NCBI GenBank assembly: GCA_025331445.1
Contig: JAIWNE010000020.1
Location: 248,001-312,000 of the forward strand
Reading direction: 5' to 3'
DNA: 64,000 nucleotides
Source: Blakeslea trispora
Lineage: Eukaryota; Mucoromycota; Mucoromycetes; Mucorales; Choanephoraceae
Part shown: positions 53,411 to 64,000 of the stretch, piece by piece
Layout of the letters: each line of letters starts with the position of its first letter
How positions within the stretch are numbered: position 1 is the stretch's first letter
Program-made: the position numbers and the translations under genes
The notes under the pieces: generated by a model
The model's input: only the letters and a program-made list of their open reading frames with translations
Told to the model about the DNA's origin: nothing
Database searches by the model: none

Positions 53411-55782
53411 TTATTTTGTTGTTGTTGCTTTTTTTGGAAGATGTATGCTATCGACAGAAACAATAGATTTTGTAGGCTTCAGTTCTTCTAGCTTTTCCAA
53501 GTCAGGTTGTTGGTTGGTATCTTTTTTCACTGCTTTTTCTTCTAACTTTTCAATACGACGTAACATGTGCCAAATAAAGTCCTTGTTGGTCCAATACGAA
53601 AAGTGAGCCCGAAGACCAATGAGGTATTCATTGGCAATCATAGACATGACGCTTTCTGGTTGAAGTACATAGTCAGTACGTTGCTTTCCGGGCAACTTTT
53701 GAATCTCTCTCGCCTCTTCTTCTCTTGTCTTTTTCTGCTCTTCATCATCGTCTTCATCATTAGGCATGGTGGCATCCTTTGCTACTTCTGCTCTTGAATC
53801 TCCTGGACTAGTGATAGCAGGACCAGGCTTATGAATCTCTTTATTTAGGTCAGACCAGATATCGTGTCCTCCATTGTTGATCTCATGCTTGTTGGTATTT
53901 TTATTGTCGGTATTTTTCTTGTCTGTGTCATTGCCTGTTTCATTGTCTTGTTCAGTCAATCGATGTTCATAAGAGTTCATACGAAGACCATCAATGCCCA
54001 AGACTTCAACAAGATGGTGTTGCTCACGACGATCAGTAAATGCCTTTCGAAGTTTTGGCTTTAAATCGTTGCTGGTATGTGTAGTGGGGGTGTTGGTATC
54101 AGAATTGTTGGTTGTAGTGCTACTGCTAGTAGAAGGTGTACAAGATGCTGAATTGGTTTCTGTAGAAGGTGAACTGACTTGATGTGTTTTTGACCGATGG
54201 CCTACAGAGGGCCTCTTCTTTCGAGATGATGGCTCATTCAATGTTCTATCCAAGTCATCTCGAAGAGCCAAGAGCTGTTCTCTTGTCTGTTCACGTAATG
54301 GATCCCAAGTAATGATACCATTGACAGAAAGCTTATCAGTAGAGGAGCGTGCTAACAGTGGATTTCTGCGTTTTCTTTCTTCCACATCTTTACTGCTCTG
54401 TTCTTCTTCTTCATGGTCTAGACTCGATCCTCCACCCTTTGAAAAATACTGATAGAGGTAGTTGAGTATACCTGATGATGGTTGGGATACTTTTTGCTTT
54501 GGGTCAATATCGCCTGTGCCTGCTTCCACAGCATCTGCTGTTGTATTATAAAGTGATTTGGCCACCTTATCCTCTTGTTTCCATGAAAAGAAGGAGAGGA
54601 AACTAGCAGGCATAGAAGGAAAAGAGAAAGAAGGGCCAATAGGAATAGATCGGTCTACCAAAATGGCTGGTCTGTCAATAAAATAATCGCTAAACAAAGG
54701 TTCAAAGCGATAAGCCTAGCATGATATGAGAAAAAGACGTTTCTTTTTTTTTGGTAACTGTCATTGATATAATACTTACGAGAGGATCAAATGGATGGAA
54801 AATGTTTTCAAATACAATATCAAAGTCAGGATGATACAATTTAGGATCTTGACCTCGGAAAGTCAAGACGGCGCCTACAGGTGAACCAAGGCCGAAAAAG
54901 TAATCTGGCTTAAAGCTTAATTCGGAGAACTTAACATCAATCTTTTGATACATGGCTTCTTCAGCTTCATTCTCTGGTTTACGTTGATGTGAGAGAATGT
55001 CCCAGGTGATGATACCACCTAAAGAGTATCCAATAATAGCAATTTTCCCCTTGAATTTTGGATGTTTTTCCATAAAATTTTGATAGGATGTATTGAATAG
55101 ATGAGTGACATTATCGATAATCTTTTGACCACGGTCTTTTGAGAAATAGTAAAGTACGTCTGCCAAATAGTCGTTCTCTACTAGACGAATAGTAGGGATT
55201 GATTTCAAGGTGATTTTGTTGATAATAGGGTCTACTTGTTCATGAATATGACGATGCCATTCAATGGGTATCAGTTCAATGCGAACATTGTGATCAGGCA
55301 CTTTAGCTTGTAAAACTTGTCTGGTAGTTTCCTGTAGATTTTCGACTATTTTCTTAAGTGATAAGTAATCAACCAATTGCTGCGTATTCATTGTTCTTAC
55401 TGTGTTCGTAAAAATGACCGTATTGCTCAGTTTGCTAAATTCACATGTCAGCCAACCGATTACCTGACTTTGAATTATTCTTGGAGAAAAAAAAAAGAAA
55501 GTTACCTGTCCAATACCCTAAGATAAAAAGTAGTTTAATAAAGAGAAAAGTAAAGAAATAGACAAACTTACATGAATTACGAATATCAAATGGTCGATTG
55601 GCTTGTCTGAGCTAGGCTCAACTTCCTCCACAGTAGGACTTGGTTGCTCGACATCTTGGTCATCTTGAAACAAGGAGAAAGTGAATCTCGGTGTCTTTTT
55701 GTTGTTTGTTAGAGAATATTGGCTTACCTATACTAGCTACAGAGAGTGGAGGGGAATGTACATAAGTTGCTTCAAAAAACAT
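53411..55782 (-). CDS. DDHD-domain phospholipase A1-like protein
   Basis: Apparent start MFFEATYVHSPPLSVAS at 55782; further 5' exons are possible because family members usually have longer N-termini. The exon KPIDHLIFVIH leads into a 12-nt exon encoding GIGQ (55506-55517), then the PA-PLA1 domain: VRIELIPIEWHRHIHEQVD, KHPKFKGKIAIIGYSLGGII (G-x-S-x-G nucleophile), DYFFGLGSPVGAVLTF and NIFHPFDPL (His). After an intron near 54702, a long Ser/Thr/Asp-rich linker precedes IDGLRMNSYEHRLTEQ and RTDYVLQPESVMSMIANEYL, the DDHD-type end with Asp/His, then a coiled coil. Known role: phosphatidic-acid-preferring phospholipase A1 of the SEC23IP/DDHD1/DDHD2 group, associated with ER-Golgi membranes. Confidence 0.82.
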
Positions 55783-58462
55783 GATTTTAAAAGAAAAAGT
55801 ATGAGTGAGAAGAAAGAAATGATGCAACAAAAGTGCTGTCAAATAAAAAAAGTCTCTTATCTTTTTTTTTCTCCGGAAATTGATTGATCACTTAGCAACA
55901 ACACTTGCGGATTTTTTAAATGCAGCACATTAAAATGACGTTTTTTTGTTTTTGTCATCATTGTAAGAAACCAGAAATCGTCAGTGCTCCACTTTAGTAA
56001 GGTGTAGTCAGAAGAAGGAAAAGACTGCAAAAGAGAGAAAAATACAGGCAAAGAACTGATTAGACACTGATTGTTTATTTGCATTCAAATGTTGAGTGTA
56101 CATTATTGCTAACAAAAAAAGAAAGGGAAAAGCAGAGCAAATGCTTGATGAATCTAAAGTTATGTCATCTTAGACTCATCATTCTCATATGCGTGATCCT
56201 TCCATCTTTAGCCATGTGTAACTTCACAAAGATTTGCTGTTGTACAAAATGGTGAGAAGGCGATCATGTATGTGTTGAAAGCAATTTTGTAGTCTCTAAA
56301 ACAAAGGTATAGCCATTATTAATTGAAAGTGATTATTGCTACAATGAATGAAGGCCATAAAATTCAATAGAGATAATCTGAATATGACAGAACCTAAAAA
56401 AAAACCTTTTATGAAAGACTTTAAGCATTACGCATTTGCTGACTTTTGTTTAGATGCTTATAGATGGTCAAAGCGACAAATATATATATATATATGTATG
56501 ACTATCGACTACTGACAATCCAGTTCGTTCTGCAGGAATGCTTAATTTACCAGTAGTTTCTATTGAAAAGTGTTCAAGACTGAATAATGTTTTGCACTAC
56601 AAAAAAAAAGAAATTCCTTATGCTATTTTTCCAAATAGAGATTCATAGTTAATGTTGATATCTTTAAATAGAAATGAGAGAAGAGAAATGAAAAAGGTAG
56701 AATTATTTTTATGTCTTACAGCCTAACAAGGTTTCAGTAATGGTCCAAATGTTGCATTAAAGATATAATTAGACGTGATAAATTCATCTTGGTAGCAATC
56801 AAAGAAAGCATTCTTGTTTTTACCCCGAAGCTTGTCTAACTCTCAAGTGGGTCAAGAAGGATCGATTGGGAGGGTTCTTAGTAGCATAACAAAGTACATG
56901 ATTTAGAAATCCAACTAAAGAAAAGAACCGTTGTGCTTCACTTGAGTCTTTCATACCTACTCTCTCTTGTCCAAATGCGTTACTGAAAATGAAGATCAAC
57001 AAAGAATTAAGCTGATTCTCGATAAACTGATATATGAGATTATATTCAATACTCTCCTGTTTGTGCTAGTACTGTATACTTTTTTTTTAGTGTGAAGATG
57101 CTTGCAGAATTTTGGAGAATAACGCCAAAAAAAAATCAAGAGAATCCTCGAAACTGTATGAACAAAAAGAAAAGAAAGAGAGAGGTTCTTGACGTGCAAC
57201 ATTTTTTTTTTCAAAGATAAAATATTATATAGCAGACAATAAGCATTCAGAACTATGATAGACATGATGATGAAGAACAATTGCGCAACAGTACTGCTAA
57301 GAGAAGGGTGATGAAAGTATGTGTGCTAATGCAAACAGAGACATGTACAACTAATTTCCTCAAAGGACGCACCTTGTGAAAGAAAAGAACAAATAGACAG
57401 ATGGCATTTGTCACTCGTTGGGGTATGGTACTTTTACCAACTTTTCAAAACAACAAGGAAGCATAAAGCTTTCACCCAAGACATTCTTCTAACATGCCAA
57501 AAAAAATAGCTTATAATAAAACACTATCTGCTGATCTTATTGTTCCTCTCTCTCTCTTTCTCTCTTCAGTTTGATAAGAAAAGAAAAAAGAACCTTCAGC
57601 TTCAAGCCTAGTGTTTTTGAGGGTTGCCACCTTTAGCTCGCTGCCTGAGGTAAGTCAGGTAATAGGCTGATCGACACCCATCTGGCAGTTGAGTAATATA
57701 CTAGCCGCACTCTCTTCTGAGATTGATTGAAGTGCAGTAGCAAATAGGTCAACCAAGTAATATCAGTATTAATAATCCTGCAAAATGGAGAAATTAAAAA
57801 TTCGTACAGGATGTACATCTTGTGTCTAAAGTGTAAAAACCAATGAGAGAAAAAAGACATGTCTTTGCTGTTGTTGTAACCATACTTGGTTTTTGCTCTA
57901 TAGACGAGTGCCGTTTTAGTTAGAGGCTATTTAACGCCAATTATCAAATTGTATATAAAATGTGATACATTTTCGATCTCTAAAATGGTTCGCATTGACT
58001 TTCATAGATTTAAAGGGCAGTTTATGTCAAGATGACTGTATTTTAACATTTGATCTGTGTTTAAATGTGTGCAAATGTTTTTTTTTTTTTAAGATTTGGC
58101 AGATCTCAGGGAACTCATAATTTACTATTGTTAAATTGATTTGATTAGATTTGATTGAATTTTCATTATTATTTTTTTCTTGTACACAATACTTATGCAA
58201 ATACATGTTGGATTTATTTGAGCTTATAGCTATCTCTACTGCCTAATATGGATATAAACAAGGATTGAGTTAGACGCGCCATTGTTGTAACCGAGAACAA
58301 AAAAAAAAATGACGGTTATGGTTGCACCAAATTTTTTTAACTTAAAAGAAAGATGGAGGTTCATTTTCCTAATAAGGCCTTCTTGCTCTCTTGCACACAT
58401 TCTCTCTTTTTTTTTATACTTTTTTCTTCTTCTTCTTCTTCTTCTTTCTGATAAACAATAGA
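55783..58462. other. 2.7-kb gap without a recognised gene
   Basis: AT-rich, with many homopolymer runs, a (TA)n stretch at about 56480-56494 and a (CTT)n tract at 58427-58447 directly before the Kelch gene start. A stretch 55857-56090 on the minus strand could hold an extra 5' exon of the DDHD gene (TTTTGCAG acceptor near 56026), but no conserved motif supports it. No tRNA or snRNA found by eye. Confidence 0.4.
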
Positions 58463-61417
58463 ATGACATCGTTATTCAAATTTGCCAAGAGCAATTTGAA
58501 CGATAAACCAGTGTACCCATGGTCGCACCGTAGATTAGGAGGCAGTAGCCATGCACTACCGAGATCAGGTCATGCCACTACTGTCATTGACCATCAGCAC
58601 TTTGTCACATGGGGTGGAATAAACAGTAGAAATAGCACAAAGAAGAACATGTTTGTCATTGACGCTAGTAATACATGATTTCAATCGAATTTTTTCTTTA
58701 CATGTTCAATTCTTTGACTATTTTTTCTTAAAGATAGCATGTCAGCCAGTACTTTGTCTACGTCAGGCGATATGCCAACTCCTCGAATATTCCCTACACT
58801 CGCTACAATAGATGGATTTATTATTTGTAAAAAAAAAAAACAAGGAATTAACTGACAGTTCATTGTTCAATTGTTTTAATTCATTTCCTTTTTTTTTTAT
58901 GTGAGATTTCAGTATACGGTGGAGAACCAGTCAACCCAGGCGAATTATGGGATTCAAGTTTCTATGTACTTTACACAAGTATGTCATTGCACCCTAAATG
59001 ATAGTGGCTACATGTAATAACTTGATTTTCTTTAAGACACAAGACAATGGTCCAAAGTACGCACGAAAGGAAATTTGCCGACCCCAAGAGCTGGTCATTC
59101 AGCATGCGTATCTGATGATGGCATCCTCTATGTTTGGGGTGGTCATTTTCAGCGTAGATACATGAACGATTTATGCGCCTTTAATGTTAGAGAATGTAAG
59201 CAGAAGATAACACAGACTACTAAACAAATGTTCATCACCTCCTCCCTTAAAAAAAAAATAAACATCAGATCCTTCAAAAGCAGATTGGACTTTTCTTTCA
59301 TATCAAAATCAACCTCCAGAACCACGATCAGGGCACATTTCAATCCTTCATGACAACAAACTTTATATGTAACTACAAAACGTTTTTTTTTATATGACAG
59401 AATGATATCACTCATTGACTTTATTTAGTTTTGGTGGGACCAATACAAATCGTTTATTCAATGACATATGGTACCTTGATCTAAGTACCCTTCGATGGCA
59501 TTTAATAGAAGCTGTAGGCCATATACCCTCTCCTCGAGAAGGCTGCTCAGCTGCTTTAGTAGACGACACTATTTATATATTTGGCGGTAAAGGCGTCAAT
59601 GGAACCATCTTGGGTGATTTGTGTGCCTTTCGTATCAAAAGTAAGTGATCTGACAGCCCCGATAAGGAAAACAAAGAGAAGCATCGATCAGATGGACTAA
59701 ATAACGTGTGCCTATTCTTTTAATGCATCAGGCCAACGATGGTACATGTTCCGCGGCATGGGACAAGCCCCTTCACCTCGCTACGGACATACATTAACAG
59801 TCATTCGTCACTGCATCTATGTCTTTGGTGGAGAATCACCTCAAGGAAAATCAGATGATAGCACTTGCTTATTTATATTAGACTGCTGTAAGGATTTTTC
59901 TAGACACTATAGATGTATTCTTTCTTATGCCTTTCTTTTCTTATGGATTAGCCAAGATAAAATACCCTCCTGAAACAGAAACATTTCAGAAACAACAAAA
60001 TTCTACAGCACCTATCAAAGAGATACCTAGAGAGCCTGAGGTAAGACTTTGAAGCGTACATAAGAAAGGAAGGGAGAAATAGCTCATGCTTCCTTTTGAT
60101 TTTTTTTGTTAGAAGCCGCAACCTACAAACAACATAAATCATTTGACTTATCTTCCGCCTCCTGTTGAACGCTTACGAGTGACGAATCCAGAAGAACCTG
60201 CTCAATTGAGTCCAAACAGTAGTCAAGAGCATCTCCCTGTTGTACCACCACGACCTTCTCGAGAAGGGGCTATGTTGAATGCAGCATATCGTCAACACAC
60301 ACCTTTAGACCCACATATGAAATTTAGAAGAGAAATGCAACATATTGTTCCACCTACATCAAAAACGCCCTCATTGTTTCATACAACAAAAAAGAGTCAT
60401 TTGAGCTCTGAAGAAAGGAGCAAATATGCACACGAAATAGCTGTTCGAGACAGCGTTATTTCAGAGATGAAAAAAAAGGAGCAATGGTGGCGTACAGAAG
60501 TGTCGATCGCAAGGCATTACCAGGAGGAAATAAATCAAGACCAAGAACTGCAATCTGCCAAATTAGTCACTTTTGACAATGTACCAGAGCAAGAAGGAAA
60601 GCTGAGACTCTTTGAGCAGCTGGTAGCTGCCAAGGCAGAGATCAAAAAAATCAAAAGTAGCATAGCAAAACAGATAGAGCCTATTGCAAAACGAATAGAA
60701 CAAGCAGAAGTGATACGTACGATTGCTCTAGAGGAAGCAGCCTACTACAAAGCAAGATATGTTAGTCTTAAGGCCAACGACACAAAGGCATTAGATCTAC
60801 TGGAGTCAGAAAGAAGCAGGATGCTAGAAAAGAAATTGTTGGATGCTTTTGAGGAAAAGCAAATGAATTATTATACTTTAGAGAAACTTCAGCTGGAGTC
60901 CAAATATGCAAAATCCGCTCGTTTGTTAGCAGAGGAGCGTGCTAGAGAAGCACAAAGACAATCTGAAGAAGCACAAGAAGCACATCAAAAATTGCTGGAA
61001 GAGCTCTCTCAACTGTATGAGCGTATTGTCAAAGCAGAAAAGAAAGGAAGAGAAGACTCCATCAAGATTGCTAACCTGTCTAATGAGCTTGCCAGTACTA
61101 TATCCTTCAAGGATGCCAAAGGAAAAGATGTGTCTCAGATACATATTGAGATGGGACGCCTTGAAACAGCAAACATCCGACTGAGGAACGAGATGGCCGC
61201 ACTGCTAACACGCCTCGGACAAGCAAAGGATGAAGAGATTAGCCTTAGAATGGTGCTTAGTGAGAAAGAAGAAGCCCATGCTGAGGCTATTACTGACTTG
61301 GAAAAGCTATGCATTGAGCTGGAACTGCTAAAGAATGTCTCTAATCGTCGTCCTAAAGTGAATGGATTTTCACTCCCAAACAACGAAATGTTACTTAAAG
61401 AAGTGTCCTCAAAATAA
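58463..61417 (+). CDS. Kelch-repeat / coiled-coil protein (Tea1/Kel1-like)
   Basis: Starts MTSLFKFAKSNLNDKPVYPW. The N-terminal part, spread over about eight short exons, contains Kelch blades: SGHATTVIDHQHFVTWGG, PTPRAGHSACVSDDGILYVW, LFSFGGTNTNRLFNDIWYLD, SPREGCSAALVDDTIYIFGG and PSPRYGHTLTVIRHCIYVFG. The large last exon (60143-61417 region) carries a Pro/Ser linker (LPVVPPRPSREG) and then a long coiled coil from about residue VRDSVISEMKKKEQWW to the end (many E/K/A heptads). This design is that of the cell-end factors Tea1/Tea3 of fission yeast and Kel1/Kel2 of budding yeast, which mark growth sites and link microtubules to polarity. In filamentous zygomycetes, hyphal-tip polarity is the natural guess. 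Confidence 0.85.
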
Positions 61418-61859
61418 TGTAGTATAGTATGGCACTTTTCTTTTTGAGCCAAGTCTAAATAAAGTTTACTGTATATTGATTTTCATTTAAGAAATATGTT
61501 TGTGTTTAAATGTGTGGATAATTTATGTGAATTAGAGAAAGGAGAAGGGTGCGGTTGGTTATTTGAAAATTGTGCCGTTAGAACAAACATGTTTATAAAT
61601 ACCGCGGTATATCGTTCTGAAAGAGAAGAGGAAAGTTCTTTGGTTATTAGTAATATAAAAGGTGTGTATTCCATGAAGGATGACAGGTAAGAGAAACATT
61701 TTTTTTTTAGGTATGAAGTCATTGCAGCATTATATCACACTGGAAACAATAGAACAAGTGCACGAACATTAAAATCCCGACAGCTTTCAAGTCCAGAGAA
61801 TGTTTGCTTTAAGAGCCTTTTCTTTTCTTTTTCTTTCTAGAATATTTGATTTATGTAAT
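61418..61859. other. Gap with no gene seen
   Basis: About 440 bp between two plus-strand genes; pyrimidine-rich tract (61819-61838) precedes the HEH gene start. Nothing else recognised. Confidence 0.5.
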
Positions 61860-64000
61860 ATGGTAGTTCCAAGAGAGCTGTATTATTTAGGTAAATGATC
61901 AAATTACGCGTCATACTATGTACTCTTATGTTGACATCTCCTCCAACGACAGACGATAACTTTTCGGTGCGCTCACTTCGCAAATATCAGCTAAAGGAAA
62001 TATTGACAGCACATAATATTCCTTATCTACAAAGCATCACTCGAAACGACCTCATCAACTTGTTCAAAAAACATGTCGAGCCTAAACGAGAGGAAATCTT
62101 GGCCGCTTATAGAAAACAACAAGAACAAGAATCACGGTCAATAGAAGAAAAGGAAGAGCTTGGTCGGGGTCATAGAACAATTCACAAACCGGTCAAATTC
62201 GAAAATGAATTAGAGTACTATTATGGACAAGCTCATAAGAAGGCAAGTAAAGAATGGAGTAACAAGGAATATGACAAAACTCAACATGAAGAATTCTATA
62301 GGATAAAGACGGTTTTGTAATTCCTGCAAAACCCAAGCATGTCCGTTTTAACCCCGAGGATTCATTCGACGACAGTGAAGTAGAACCTCTAAATCAACCC
62401 AAGTTAAGCAATACAAAGACAAAAGTGAAGAAAGAAACAAACACTTTGAGAAAGTCAGTCAAGAAGCCAACTACACCTTTGAATAAGAAGACAACTGTTA
62501 CTACAACCACTACAACCACTACTGCTAATACTAAACCATCCAAAAAGACTATCAAACATTTTAATCCTGAAGATTCTTTTGCTTCATCTGGAGACGAAGA
62601 GGACTATTCAATAGATCAAGATGATGAGATGTCATATAGCACACCTATTAAACAAGAAGACGAACCAGAAGAGGTTATAACAATCACAACGCAACAAGAT
62701 GAGGACGACGAAGACCCAGATTACGATGCAGATGCTGACCTAACTGACGACGAAGATGAAGACTTGGGCGATGTAGAACGAGAGGAATTAGTCATGCTTT
62801 ACAAGGATCAGTCTGTGCCGGCAGAATCTTTAGCTTCATCCGCTTATCCTATCAAAACTCGAGCACAACGGCTGATCGAAGCCAAGCAAAAATATGCCTT
62901 GTGGATCAACAGATTAAAGCAAATAGGCTATATTTTTGGCTCTCTCTGTTTGATGATTGTTTTATTGGGCTTGAATATCACTGCTAATGCTCGACAGAAA
63001 AACGGGTATTGTTCAAATCAAGAGACCTTAGTTCGTAAGAATGGTAAGAGACAAAACCTCAAAATGAAAGGAAATGGTTATAAACAATTGTTCATAGTGT
63101 CTTCTGTATTGTCAATGCTACCATCACCTTGTATACCTTGTCCTGACCATGGCACATGCATTGATGGGGAACTACAATGTGATACACTTTATGAGCGAAA
63201 AACACCATTCTATAACCCATATGGCGTTTTTCCATTAGCTGATGACTGCATTCATAACTCTGTATTGGGTAGATATGTTGCTAAAGTAGAACGAAGGATT
63301 AAACGACAACTGGCTGTTAAACAAGGAGAGATTGCTTGTGCTCATCTGTTGGCTCATGCTGATAGTGATACATCCACTCCTGTTCCTGTGGCTCGTGTGT
63401 TAGTGAAAGATCTTTTGACAGACATCAAGACATCTGTGGAGCCTTATCTTCCTGCAGACAGAACAGAAGAAATTATGATTATTGCTCTTTCAGCCGTTCT
63501 TGAAGATCCTCAGATTCACTATTGGGAAATGTAAGTGCTGTCTAGATTGAACATATGTATATCATTAAAAAAGAACTAACTTGGCAAATAGTGATGATAA
63601 AAAATACCTTGGTACAGATGCAGCTGAATATTCTACTATGTGTCAGATAAAGCGATTGTACAAAGGAGTTCCTTTAAAGATAAAGGTCTACATAGTCTGT
63701 AAGTTGCGATACATAGAAATACAGAGTGGGGATATAACTCGTTCTTTTTTCCGGGTTTTGTTAGTGGCTATTTCTATTCTATCAGCTATTTATGGTGCTT
63801 CAAGAGATTATAAAAAGAACATTAAATACCAAAAAAAGATCAATCAACTTGTTAAATCTACATTAGACCAACTCAAGGATCAGGTAGGAAAACGATTAAA
63901 ATTCTAGTTTACTTCTTGTAGCTCAACTGTGTTCTCTTTTTTAATGATAGCATGAAAAACACACACAAGATTCAGTTCTTCATCCTTCACCCACTTTGCC
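61860..64000 (+). CDS. HEH1: HEH/LEM-domain inner nuclear membrane protein (Src1/Heh1-like), 3' end outside window
   Basis: Exon 1 (61860-61890, MVVPRELYYL) joins exon 2 at 61953 (DDNFSVRSLRKYQLKEILTA), giving the HEH/LEM helix pair ending TRNDLINLFKKHV. Exon 2 appears to end at 62242 with a GC-AG intron (62243-62301, donor GCAAGT), avoiding a stop and restoring the frame at DKDGFVIPAKPKHVRF. Acidic/Thr-rich region, then a first transmembrane helix (IGYIFGSLCLMIVLLGLNIT), the luminal MSC domain with Cys (CIPCPDHGTCIDGELQC) and DDCIHNSVLGRYV, and a second helix (LLVAISILSAIYGA). The last visible exon starts at 63951 (HEKHTQDSVLHP). Known role: tethers chromatin/rDNA and helps ESCRT seal the nuclear envelope. 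Partial because the window ends at 64000. Confidence 0.87.

Noticed and set aside
55857..56084. Extra 5' exon of the DDHD gene
   Set aside because: A splice acceptor-like site exists, but the encoded residues show no family motif and the frame runs into Lys-rich filler.
62230..62330. Frameshift pseudogenisation of the HEH/Src1-like gene
   Set aside because: A GC-AG intron with a consensus GCAAGT donor and normal length restores the frame exactly; the rest of the gene is intact and strongly conserved.

Overview
This is a gene-dense, AT-rich nuclear segment of a fungus. The features point to an early-diverging lineage, most likely Mucoromycota/Mucorales: many 50-70 nt GT-AG introns, short intergenic spaces, large F-box/leucine-rich-type proteins, decayed Tc1-like DD34E elements and a DUF6570-type Helitron, plus a glucuronate-activating enzyme, which fits glucuronic-acid-rich zygomycete cell walls. 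No rRNA, tRNA, CRISPR or prokaryotic features were seen. The lineage call is inferred from protein style and not from a marker search.

Layout. 0.2-2.3 kb: a decayed multi-exon unknown gene and an almost perfect 217-bp palindromic repeat, followed by an F-box protein (2.35-4.0 kb). 5.8-10.1 kb: mitochondrial ribosomal protein uL24m and, convergent with it, an M1 aminopeptidase. 10.2-19.5 kb is an accessory island. It holds three unrelated remnants of Tc1/mariner-type transposases, a 22-bp-period subterminal array, a 117-bp repeat in inverted orientation at 11.6 and 16.4 kb, a perfect 264-bp direct duplication, an intact tRNA m3C methyltransferase-like gene and an intact 601-aa lineage-restricted gene. 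19.8-28.1 kb: second F-box protein, VTC4-like polyphosphate polymerase, DNA polymerase delta subunit 2 and a DXD glycosyltransferase. 28.9-33.1 kb: a Helitron with most of its helicase deleted and the start of an endonuclease-like domain at its end. 33.4-40.1 kb: C2/class-3 lipase (diacylglycerol-lipase type), ALKBH1 and a nucleotidyltransferase-glucuronokinase fusion. 42.1-49.7 kb: CAND1, class I histone deacetylase (HOS2/HDAC3 type) and cyclin-Q. 51.4-64 kb: RTG2-type Ppx/GppA protein, DDHD phospholipase, Kelch/coiled-coil (Tea1/Kel-type) protein and the 5' part of a HEH/MSC inner nuclear membrane protein that runs off the window.

Most genes are housekeeping and functionally unrelated; there is no operon-like logic. 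Notable themes are genome replication and chromatin (POLD2, HDAC, HEH protein, ALKBH1), protein turnover (two F-box proteins and CAND1, which recycles SCF ligases), polyphosphate and phosphate signalling (VTC4, RTG2-type protein) and sugar activation for the wall. Four neighbouring gene pairs converge with fewer than 80 bp between stop codons. The best candidates for something less ordinary are the glucuronokinase fusion with a degenerate pyrophosphorylase half, the gene pair enclosed by the 117-bp inverted repeats, the phased subterminal array upstream of the aminopeptidase, and the E2F-like sites just upstream of POLD2.
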